This document shows, one piece after another, positions 8,333 through 17,800 of a DNA stretch of 64,000 nucleotides. The DNA comes from Amycolatopsis marina (lineage in GTDB: Bacteria; Actinomycetota; Actinomycetes; Mycobacteriales; Pseudonocardiaceae). The DNA is taken from positions 187,650 through 251,649 of the forward strand of contig NZ_FOKG01000011.1 in the NCBI RefSeq assembly GCF_900111885.1, given 5' to 3'. The translations under genes and the position numbers were made by a program. Positions within the stretch are counted from its first letter, which is position 1. Each line of letters begins with the position of its first letter. The notes beneath the pieces were generated by a model. That model worked only from the letters and a program-made list of their open reading frames with translations, did not search any database and had not been told where the DNA came from.

Positions 8333-8376
8333 CCATCCTGGCGGTCACCTGCGATGTCCCGGCTACGATCGACGGG

Positions 8377-9174
8377 ATGCCACAGGTGCTGACCACGGAC
8401 AAGGTCGCCATTCACTACGAGGTGCACGGTTCCGGCGCGGACACCCTCGTCCTCCTCGCCGGGCAGGCCAACAGCAGCCGTTGGTGGGACGCCGTACGCC
8501 CCGACTTCGAGACCACGTTCCGAACCGTCACGATCGACTACCGGGGCACCGGCCGAAGCGGCAAGCCGGACACGGACACCTACAGCACGCGCGGTTTCGC
8601 CAGCGACGTGGTCGCGGTACTGGATCACCTCGAGGTCACCAGAGCCGGCGTGTACGGCACCTCGATGGGCGGCCGGGTGGCGCAGTGGCTCGCCGCCGAT
8701 CACCCCGAACGAGTCAGCAGGCTGGTACTGGGCTGCACCTCCCCCGGAACCCCACACGGGGTCGAACGCAGCCTGGAGGTCAGCCGGTCGCTCGCCCAAC
8801 GGGACGCCGAGTCCGTGCGGCAGGCCCTGCTGGAGTTGATGTACTCCCCGGCCTGGCTCGCCACCCATCCCGGCCCCTACAACACGCTCGGCGACCCGGC
8901 GATGCCCGCACACGCTCGTCGTAGCCATCGCAAGGCCAGTGCGCGGCACAACAGCTGGGACGTACTGCCACTCATCACCGCCCCGACGCTCGTCGTGCAC
9001 GGTACGGACGACAGGTTCAATCCCACGGCCAACGCTGCGCTGCTCGCGAAGCGCATCCCGGACGCCCGGCTGCGGCTGATCACCGGAGCGCGGCACGCCT
9101 ACTTCGAGGAGTTCCGGGACGTGGCCGGTCCGCTGGTCCGGAAGTTCCTGCTGACCGGGCTGCCCACGACCTGA
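8377..9174 (+). CDS. alpha/beta hydrolase
   Basis: A 265-residue cytoplasmic hydrolase of the alpha/beta fold. The nucleophile elbow is YGTSMGGRV (Ser96), the acid is in VVHGTDDRFNP, and the base is in ITGARHAYFEE. The oxyanion region is LLAGQANSSRWW. The ATG at 8377 begins the conserved beta strand MPQVLTTDKVAIHYEVHG; upstream in-frame residues look non-coding. It converges on the antigen-85-like gene with only about 10 bases between stops. Substrate class (ester, lactone, epoxide or C-C bond) cannot be told. Confidence 0.8.
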   Translation: MPQVLTTDKVAIHYEVHGSGADTLVLLAGQANSSRWWDAVRPDFETTFRTVTIDYRGTGRSGKPDTDTYSTRGFASDVVAVLDHLEVTRAGVYGTSMGGRVAQWLAADHPERVSRLVLGCTSPGTPHGVERSLEVSRSLAQRDAESVRQALLELMYSPAWLATHPGPYNTLGDPAMPAHARRSHRKASARHNSWDVLPLITAPTLVVHGTDDRFNPTANAALLAKRIPDARLRLITGARHAYFEEFRDVAGPLVRKFLLTGLPTT

Positions 9175-9184
9175 TCAGCCTCTC

Positions 9185-10192
9185 CTACAGCCCCAGCCCC
9201 TCGGCCAGCACCGGCCATGAGCGGTGCAGGGCGCGCTCCCAGTAGGGCCAGGTGTGGGTGCCGCCGCCGTAGAAGTCGGTGGTCACCGGGATGCCGTGTT
9301 CCCGCAGCCTCGCGGTGAACTGCTTCGAGGTTCCGAGAGCCGAGGGCTCGATGAAGTCGAGCGGTGACTGCTCGTCCAGCGGCCCCTGGTCACCGTTGCC
9401 GCTGGACACGTACAGGGCGGTTCCCCGCAACTTCTCCACGTTGTCGTACGGGTTGTGCGACTCCCACAGGCCGCGGTTGAGCCGCTCGCCGCCCCACATC
9501 ATCGTCCAGTTGTAGAACCCCTCACGGACGAGGATCGCCTTGATGACCCCGGGAGCGAGAGTGTCCAAAGTGTTCAACACACCACTGTAGGAGGCCGCGG
9601 CGGAGAACATGCCCGGATGACGGAAGGCATAGTGCATCGCGCCGAATCCCCCGATGGACAGCCCGGCGACCGCCCTGCGCTGTCCCGCGCGATAGCCGCG
9701 TTCCAGGATCTGCCGCACCTCGGTGACATGGAACTTCTCCCAGTCCGGCGTGTTCCAGAGTCCGAAGTTCCACCACTTGGTGTACATGCCCGCCGCACCA
9801 TCGGTGGGCAGCACCACCAGCGTCTGCTTGTCCGCGGTGAACTCCTCCACATCGGTGAACTCGGTCCAGGACCGGTAGTCGGCCCGCTCGCAGCAGCCGT
9901 GCAGCAACCACAGCGAGGGCCAGGTCCGGCCGGGTTGCTCGTCCCAGCCCTCCGGCAGCAGGACCCGCACCATGCCGCTGCGCCCCAGCGACGGCGAATC
10001 TATCTCCAGATCCAGGGTGCGCTCGTCGATCCTGGTCTCCCGCAGCACCCTGGCTCCGTTGTCCGCCCGCGCCGCGACGCCGGCCTGCTGGGCGACACCG
10101 GACATCGCGGTACCGGCACTGGGCACCTGCGCGGCTCCCACCAGCAGCACGGCTGCCAGCAGCGTCCACATCCGCCGCCTCTTAGCGATCAT
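9185..10192 (-). CDS. secreted antigen-85-like acyltransferase/esterase
   Basis: A 335-residue exported alpha/beta hydrolase. The signal peptide is MIAKRRRMWTLLAAVLLVGA with cleavage near AGTA. The nucleophile is Ser179 in VAGLSIGGFGAM, and the C-terminal base is His313 in GGTHTWPYW, which parallels the HSWEYW of mycobacterial Ag85. LWLLHGCCERADYRSW corresponds to the Ag85 LDGLRAQDDYNGW region. Ag85 proteins transfer mycolic acid onto trehalose or arabinogalactan outside the cell. Here it is the last gene of the lipid operon, 42 bases after the carboxylase, with GGAGGAG before ATG 10192. That position supports a role in transferring the operon's lipid to an envelope acceptor; a plain esterase (S-formylglutathione hydrolase/FrmB-like) is the alternative. 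Confidence 0.75.
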   Translation of the reverse strand: MIAKRRRMWTLLAAVLLVGAAQVPSAGTAMSGVAQQAGVAARADNGARVLRETRIDERTLDLEIDSPSLGRSGMVRVLLPEGWDEQPGRTWPSLWLLHGCCERADYRSWTEFTDVEEFTADKQTLVVLPTDGAAGMYTKWWNFGLWNTPDWEKFHVTEVRQILERGYRAGQRRAVAGLSIGGFGAMHYAFRHPGMFSAAASYSGVLNTLDTLAPGVIKAILVREGFYNWTMMWGGERLNRGLWESHNPYDNVEKLRGTALYVSSGNGDQGPLDEQSPLDFIEPSALGTSKQFTARLREHGIPVTTDFYGGGTHTWPYWERALHRSWPVLAEGLGL

Positions 10193-10234
10193 CGCCTGCT
10201 CCTCCACGTTTGTCGCCGCAAGCACCCAGCCTGC

Positions 10235-11827
10235 TCACAGCGGGATGTTCCCGTGCTTCCTCGCGGGAAGTTCCTGTCGCTTGGTGCGTAGCAGGCGCAA
10301 CGCCCGCGTCACCTCGATCCGCGTGGTCGCGGGCCGGATCACCCGGTCCACGTAGCCGCGCTCGGCCGCCGCGTACGGGGTGGCGAACCGTTCCCGGTAC
10401 TCCCGGACGAGACGCAGCCTCGTCGCTTCCCGCGCCGTCCCGGCCACGGCGTGCAACTCCCTGCGATACAGCACGGTGACCGCGGCTTCGGCCCCCATCA
10501 CCGCGATCTCCGCGGTCGGCCAGGCCAGGTTCACATCGGCACCGAGATGCTTGGAGCCCATGACCGCGTATCCACCGCCGTAGGCCTTGCGCACGACCAC
10601 GGTCACCTTCGGCACCGTCGCCTCGGCGTAGGCGTACACCAGTTTCGCGCCGCGGCGGATGATCCCGGCGCGCTCCTGCCCGACACCCGGCAGATATCCC
10701 GGGACGTCCGCCAGGGTGAGCAGGGGTATGCCGAAGGCATCACAGAAGCGCACGAACCGCGCGGCCTTCTCCGAGGCGTCGATATCGATCACACCTGCCT
10801 GACACAGCGGCTGGTTGGCGACGACACCGACGGAGCGACCCTCGATCCGGGCGAACGCGCAGATCATGTTGGCCGCGAAATCCTTCTGCACCTCGAGGAT
10901 GTCGCCGTCGTCGACGAGCGCCTCGATCAGCCGGTACATGTCGTACCCCCGGTGCGGCGAGTCCGGCACCAGTGCGTCCAGGGATTCGTCCCGCTCACCG
11001 AGGCGCAGATCGGCGGTGCTCGCGTACTCGGGACAGGTGTCCAGGTTGTTGCTCGGCAGATAACCCAGCAGGGTCCGGACCCAGTCGAGCGCGTCCTGCT
11101 CGTCATTCGCGCGATAGTGCACATTGCCGGACATCTCGCTGTTCACCCGTGCGCCGCCGAGTTCCGCGGCGGTGACCGTTTCCCCCGTTGTGGCCGAGAC
11201 GACCTCCGGCCCGGTGACGAACATGTGCGAGGTCTCCCCCGCCATCACGGTGAAGTCCGTGATCGCGGGTGTGTACACCGCTCCCCCGGCGCACGGGCCC
11301 ATGATCAACGAGATCTGTGGCACCACCCCGGACGCGTGTGCGTTACGCCGCGCCAGTTCCGCGTAGTACGCCAGCGCCACCACACCCTCCTGGATGCGAG
11401 CACCGCCGGAGTCGTTTATGCCGATGACGGGACAGCCGATCGTCAGGGCCAGATCCATCACCTTGAGGACCTTCTCCCCGAACGCCTCCCCCATGCTGCC
11501 GCCGAACACGGTGAAGTCCTGGGAGAAGACACACACCGGTCGTCCATCCACTGTGGCCTGCCCGGTCACGACTCCGTCTCCGTAGGGACGGTTGTCCGCC
11601 ATTCCGAAGTCGGTGCACCGGTGCCGGTTGAGCCGGTCGACCTCGACGAACGAACCCGGATCGACCAGCAGCTCGATGCGTTCCCTGGCCGTGAGCTTTC
11701 CTTTGGCGTGCTGCCGATCCGCCGCCCGCTTCTCGGCGAGCAGCAGGACCTCCTCGTCGCGGGCGGCCAGATCGGCGATCCGGCACACCGTGCTCGCCTC
11801 CGCGATCCACTCGGCACTGTTCCCCAT
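10235..11827 (-). CDS. acyl-CoA carboxylase beta chain (carboxyltransferase), AccD4-like by context
   Basis: A 530-residue carboxyltransferase with both the N- and C-terminal crotonase-like halves. Recognisable stretches are LDPGSFVE-like ELLVDPGSFVEVDR, CVFSQDFTVFGGSMGE, GINDSGGARIQEGV, GPCAGGAVYTPAITDF and VRKAYGGGYAVMGSKHLGAD. It would carboxylate an acyl-CoA (propionyl to long chain) together with a biotin carboxylase encoded elsewhere; no alpha chain is in the window. It starts 9 bases after the PKS stop with GGAGG six bases before ATG 11827. In mycobacteria the gene in this position beside pks13 is accD4, which supplies the 2-carboxyacyl extender; the same role is inferred here. Propionyl-CoA carboxylase is the alternative. 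Confidence 0.85.
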   Translation of the reverse strand: MGNSAEWIAEASTVCRIADLAARDEEVLLLAEKRAADRQHAKGKLTARERIELLVDPGSFVEVDRLNRHRCTDFGMADNRPYGDGVVTGQATVDGRPVCVFSQDFTVFGGSMGEAFGEKVLKVMDLALTIGCPVIGINDSGGARIQEGVVALAYYAELARRNAHASGVVPQISLIMGPCAGGAVYTPAITDFTVMAGETSHMFVTGPEVVSATTGETVTAAELGGARVNSEMSGNVHYRANDEQDALDWVRTLLGYLPSNNLDTCPEYASTADLRLGERDESLDALVPDSPHRGYDMYRLIEALVDDGDILEVQKDFAANMICAFARIEGRSVGVVANQPLCQAGVIDIDASEKAARFVRFCDAFGIPLLTLADVPGYLPGVGQERAGIIRRGAKLVYAYAEATVPKVTVVVRKAYGGGYAVMGSKHLGADVNLAWPTAEIAVMGAEAAVTVLYRRELHAVAGTAREATRLRLVREYRERFATPYAAAERGYVDRVIRPATTRIEVTRALRLLRTKRQELPARKHGNIPL

Positions 11828-11836
11828 GGTCGCCTC

Positions 11837-14800
11837 CTACCTCGGAACTGTTCTCGCCGGTCGCAGTGCGGCATTGAGCCGTTCCGCGATCACCGACACG
11901 TTCGGCGGATCGATCATGGAGATGTGGTCTCCTGGCACCCGGACGATCTCCAGGTCGTGGCAGTACTCGTCCCAGCCCAGTGCGGCATCGGTGCGGAGGT
12001 AACGCGGATCGAGTGACGTGGTCAGCGGATGCGGGGCCGCCGCACGGAAAAGCAACACAGGCCCCAGGTATCCGCCCGGCCGGTACCGCTCGGCGATTCT
12101 GGCGTCCACGTAGGACGTGTACTGGTGTTCGGCCACCGCGTCACCAATGCCGGGGACGGCCTCGCGCATCCGCCGCATGACGAGCTCGACCTGCGCGCGC
12201 TCGTCCAGTCTTCCCAGGTCGTCGTCGGAGACGCCGAGGCTCACCTGATACGTCTGTTCGAGTTGGTCGGCGAACCGCCGCAACCGCTGGGTCAGCAGCT
12301 CGCGCTCGGGCACGCCCGGAACCGAGAGCGGCAGGATGGAATCGATCAGGAAGAGCAGTTCCACCTCCTCTCCTTCCGCTGTCAGCTGTCGCGCGACCTC
12401 GTAGGCAAGACAGCCGCCGAACGACCATCCGCCGAGCCGGTACGGCCCGTGCGGCCTGCGCTCGCGAATCAGCCGCAGGTACCGCGCCGCCTTCACCTCG
12501 ACGTCGTCGGGCTCGGTGAACCGTTCCATGCCGAAACAGGCCACCTCCGGATCCAGCAGCCGGACCAGCGGTCGGTAGACGGCGGTGGAACCTCCCGCGG
12601 GGTGGAACAGGAACAACGCGCCGCCGTCCGTCCCCTGTGCCAGCTCGCGCACCGCGCCCCCCGCATGTCCCTCCAGCTGCGGGCGCAGCGTGGTCGCCAT
12701 GCCCGCGATAGTCGGCACGGCGAACAACTTGTCCACCGTGACGGGCGCGCCCAGCTCGGCCGAGACACACTGTGACAACCGGTCCCGGTCGGCCTGGCCC
12801 GCCACCTGGTCGAACGGCACATCGACCGCGGGCTCGGCCCCACCGAGCACCCGGCGCCACTGCAACGCCACCCATCGCTCGGCGAAGTCGCGCGGACCGG
12901 GACCCGCTGCGGCGGTGTCTTTGGTGTCCTTGGTGTCCCTGGGCTCCGGGCTGTTCTCGTCGTCCCTCTCGGCCGCCAGACCGAGGTCGCCCGCGCAGTA
13001 CTCGGCGATGTCGGTCAAGCTCGCACCACGCAACAACAGCGGCATGGGCAGGGAAAGTCCGAGGTCGCGTTCGATCGCCGCGCGGGCTCGCATCGCCAGC
13101 AGCGAGTCGAGCCCGAGCGAGGTCAGTGGCGCGCTGGTGTCGAGCAGCGCGGGGTCGAAGCGCATGAGATCGGCGACCACCCCGACGATGTGCTTGCGCA
13201 CGGCCGCCAGCGCCTCGTCCCGGCACAGCTCCCGCAGCCCGTGCACGCCCGGCCAATCGGTTGCCGGCGTTGCCCGCTCCGGAACCGTTCCCGATGTCAG
13301 GATCTCGGTGTAGGGCCGGTGCGCGAGCTGGGGGAACAGGTCGAGCACCGCGGCCGTGTGCACCCTGCTGACCGCCGTTTCCCCCGGCTCCGCGGCGAGC
13401 ACGGCTCCCAGTGCCGCCAATGCCTCGGTCGGTGACAACGGGTCGAGCAGCGGGTTGTCCCGGTTCGCCGCACCGCCGATCTCACCCCACGGCCCCCATT
13501 GGACGCTGCTCGCCGGGACACCCTGTGCGCGCTGCCACGCGGCGAACGCGTCAAGCCAGGCGTTGGCGGTGGCATAGGACGTCTGCCCTGGCGAGCCGAA
13601 CAGCGCGGCGGCCGACGAGTACGAGACCCACCAGTCCAGCCGCAGCGCGGTACACGCCTCGTGCAACCGCAGCGCGCCTTCGGCCTTGGCGTGCCACACC
13701 GCTTCGAGGTCGGACGCCTTCAGCGACAGCACGGTCCCGTCAGCGAGAACACCGGCGGCGTGGATCACGCCACGCAGAGCGAGACCGTCGTGGGTCGCGG
13801 CCAGGACGAGCTCGTCGGCGACTCCTGGCTCGGCGATGTCACCCGATTCGACCACGATGTCCACACCGGACTCACGCAACCGGTCGATGCGGGCTCGAGC
13901 TTCCCCGTCCGCCGCTCTGCGCGCCGACAGCACCACCCTGGTCGCGCCGCGGCCCGCGAGCCAGTCCGCCGCCGCCAGCCCCAGACCACCGAGGCCACCG
14001 GTGACGACGTAGGCCCCCGCTCGCACGGACGGCGCCGCTCCTTCCGGCACGTCGAGCCGATGCCGTCTCAGGCGCCGCACGTACCGGTTGCCCGTCCGCC
14101 ACGCGATCTCGTCGTCCTGGCCGTTCGCGGCCAGTTCCACCGCGATGTCCCGTGCTGTCGTGGCGTCGAGCAGACTTGCCCGCAGTTCGGGGTGCTCGAA
14201 GGCGAGCACGCGGATCAGCCCGTGCAGCGCGGCCGGTCCGGGACGGACCGGCTCTCCCGGTTCGACCGCGGCTCCTCCTCCGGTGACAAACCAGAGCCGG
14301 GGTGCGGCGGAACCGAATTCGGCCAGTTCCCGGACTACACCGCAGGCCGTGAGGACGGTGACCTGAGCGCTCCTGACGTCGGCGACATCCGGAGCATCGT
14401 CGGTGAGCACGACTACAGCGCCGGTGCCCGGGCGGGCACGCAGCATCCGTGGCAGGTCCGCGAGCTGCTTCACCGGCAGCAACCCCGGCTCGTCTCCCGC
14501 CTTGGCGAGGGCAGCGGCAAGCGCGTCCGCCCGCTCTCGGCCAGGGTCGTCGTCCCCGTGCAGGAGCAGGACGGGCCGCCCCTGCGCAGGCGACTGTGGA
14601 GCGGCGGATTCCCAGCTGGCCCGGTAGGTCAGCTTCTCCAGTGGCAGCGGGACGTGGGCGCGAGTCAGCGGGGCCACCGAAACGTCGCCGATCTCGACGA
14701 GCGTCCGGCCATCCGCGCCGTGGAGCCGCACCGTCCCCGCTCGGGTTCCGTTCTCGCTCTCCGCCAGCTCGGCGGTGACCGTGACGCCGAGCCGCGGGTC

Positions 14801-17800
14801 CCCGGTGAGCCGAACTCTGCCGAAGCCGGTGGGCACCCACAGCTGGTTTCCTGGGTCGCCCGCCGCGGCCGCGAGCGCGTGCAGGCACATGTCGGCGAGC
14901 GCGGGGTGCAGGACGTAGGCCGAGCTGTCCGGCTGTCGCACCTGTGCGACGGCGCGCCCCTCGGTGGCGCGCACGTCCCGCAAACCGCGGAACGTGGGGC
15001 CGTAAACCTGGCCGGCCGCGTCCATCCGGTGGTAGAGCGGAACCGGCACGAGCTGATCCACACCGGCGTTCAGTGCCCTATGCGCACCGGCGGTGCCGTT
15101 CCGGCCGTCACGCGCGGCAGTGGCCTCGGCGTGCCGGGCCCACTCCCCCGAAACCCGGGCGAACATCGTCAGCAGCAGCGTGCCCGCCGGACCCGGTCGG
15201 GCCGAGACGCAGACCGCGGTGTGCTCGCCCAGGGGAAGCAGCCGATGCAGTACGACGTCCCGCAGCTCCACCGGCTCTCCGAGCAGGTCTCGTGCGGCGG
15301 CGAGCGCGAGTTCGACATAGCCGGTACCGGGGAACACCGCGACCTCGCGCGTGCCGTGGTCGGCGAGCCAGGGATGTGCGCCAAGTCCCACGTCGCCGTA
15401 CCAGAGGTGTTGCGCGCCATCCGGCACCTCGACGGCGGTCCCGAGCATGGGGTGGCGGCCGCTCGCACGCTCCGGCGCGTCCGCCACGGCGCCCTCTGCC
15501 CAGAAGCGCCGGTGTTCCCACACCGGTGGCGGGAGATCGGCGACCACGCGCTGGGGATATCGGCGGCGCAGGATCTCGGGACCGTCCGCGAGGTACATCG
15601 CGGCGACCGCCGCGGCGAAACCACCGGATGTGTCACCGGGAGCACCCCGCCGCAGCGTCGGGATCACGACGGCACTGTCGCTTCCCGCGGTCTGTTCGAT
15701 CGCCCGCGCCGCGATCGGGTGTGGGGAGACCTCGACAAACACGCGGTGTCCGTCAGCCACCGCCGCGGCCACCGCCTGGGTGAAGCGGACGGGTCTGCGC
15801 AGGTTCATCGCCCAGTGGGCCGCGTCGAAGACCACAGGACCGCGCGGATCGTCCAGGACGCTGGAGTAACACCCCACTGTCGGCCGTGCCGGTCGTAACC
15901 CGTCCAGTGCGGCAGTGAGCCGGTCCAGCAGCGGGTCGACCGCAGCGGAATGCCCTGCTCCGCCGACCGGCAGCAGACGCGCCAGCCCACCTTTCGCCTC
16001 CACCTCGGTGACCAGTTCGGTCACCTGCTCCGCGGGACCGCTGACCGTGCACTGCGACGGTGCGGCGTATACGGCGATACCGACGCCGGGAAACCGTCCG
16101 GCCCGTTCCCGTAACTCGGCCTCGGTGAGTTCGACCAGCGCCATCGCACCCGTGCCCGCGGAGTCAACGGCGGCCAGCAGCTGCGATCTGGCCAGCACGA
16201 CGCGGAGTCCCTGCCCGGCAGACAGCGCGCCCGCGACGACCGCGGCGGCGACCTCCCCCACCGAGTGCCCGATCACCGCCGCGGGAACGACGCCGTGGTC
16301 CCGCCACAGCGCGGCCAGTGCCACCTGCATTCCGAAGAGGACAGGTTGGTTCACGTTCAGCTCGCCCATCCGGGCTCCGGAAGTGAGCATTTCGGACAGC
16401 GTGGATCCGGCCTGCTCGGCGAAGTCGGCGTCGAGTGCCCTTACGGCATGATCGAACGCAGGTTCTTCGGCCAGCAGCCGTTGGCCCATGCCCGGCCACT
16501 GCGACCCGTGCCCGGAGAACACCAGGACAGGCCCATCGGCCGTGGGCCCGCCACTGGATTGTCCGATCAGGACCGACGGATGCGGTGTCGAGCGCGACAG
16601 CGCATCCAGCCGCTGCCGAAGCTCGTCCCGGTCGCGGGCGACCACCGCACCCCGGACCGAGCCAGGGGCGTCACTGTGCGCGCCATCGGCACCGTGTGGC
16701 ACGGCGGCCGCGATGTCGGCGATCGATCCGCCGGACGGCTCGGCGTCCAGCCAGCTCACGAGTGCGCCCGCCCTGGTTCGCAGTCTGCGCTCGCTGCGGG
16801 CGGAGAGTGCGACGACCTCGGGCCTGCCCTGCTCCTCGTCGCCTCCTGCCCGCGGCACGGCACGGGGCCATTCCTCCAGCACCACATGGGCGTTGGTGCC
16901 CCCGAAGCCGAACGCGGACACGCCCGCCCGTGCCACCCCGGAGTAGCGCGGCCACGTCTGCTCCTCGGCAACCACCCGCAGCGCGGCCGCGGCGAAGTCG
17001 ATGTGCGGGTTCGGCTCGGTGAAGTGCAGACTCCGTGGCAGGGTGGCGTGTCGCAGGGCCAGTACCACCTTGATCAGACCCGCGATGCCCGCGGCCCCTT
17101 CGAGATGGCCGAGGTTGCTCTTCACGGACCCGAGCAGCAACGGCCGGTCGGGGGTGCGGCCCGCGCCGAGCACCTCGGCCAGTGCCCCTGCCTCGATGGG
17201 ATCACCGAGCAACGTCCCCGTACCGTGTGCCTCGACATAGTCGACCGTCCTCGCCCGCACCCCGGCCGTGGCGTAAGCCTTCCGCAGCAGGCGTTGCTGG
17301 GCAAGGGGGTTCGGCGCCATGATCCCGTTGGAGCGGCCGTCGGAGTTGACCTCGCTGCCCCGGATCACCGCGTGGACACGGTCGCCCGCCCTTCGTGCGT
17401 CCGCGAGCCGCTTGAGCACGACCACACCGCATCCCTCGCCGCGGACGATCCCGTCGGCCGTGGCATCGAAGGGCTTGCACCTGCCGTCGGCGGCGAGCGC
17501 GCCGGCGGCGGCGAAGTTCGCGGTGATCGCCGGGGAGAGCACGAGGTTCACGCCACAAGCCAGCGCCGCAGACGACTCACCGGAGGCAAGGCTGCGCACA
17601 GCCTGGTGCACCGCGACGAGCGAGGACGAACAGGCGGTGTCGATGGTGAGGCTCGGCCCGTGTGCACCGAGCACATAGGACAGCCGGTTCGCGGCCAGTG
17701 CCGCGGCGGCGCCGGTGCCCGACCACGCGTCGATACCGCCGAGGTTGGTCATTGTCAGCCCGCTGTACTCCGTAGCCGAAAGACCGACGAACACACCGGT

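Noticed and set aside
9185..10192. The secreted esterase as plain S-formylglutathione hydrolase
   Set aside because: A signal peptide, an Ag85-like HTWPYW end and its place at the end of the lipid operon speak for an extracellular acyltransferase, though FrmB-like similarity is acknowledged.
13499..15898. A 799-codon open frame on the plus strand inside the PKS gene
   Set aside because: It is the antisense shadow of a high-G+C coding frame. The composition is Arg/Gly/Pro/His-rich without motifs, while the minus strand carries clear DH, KR and AT motifs.
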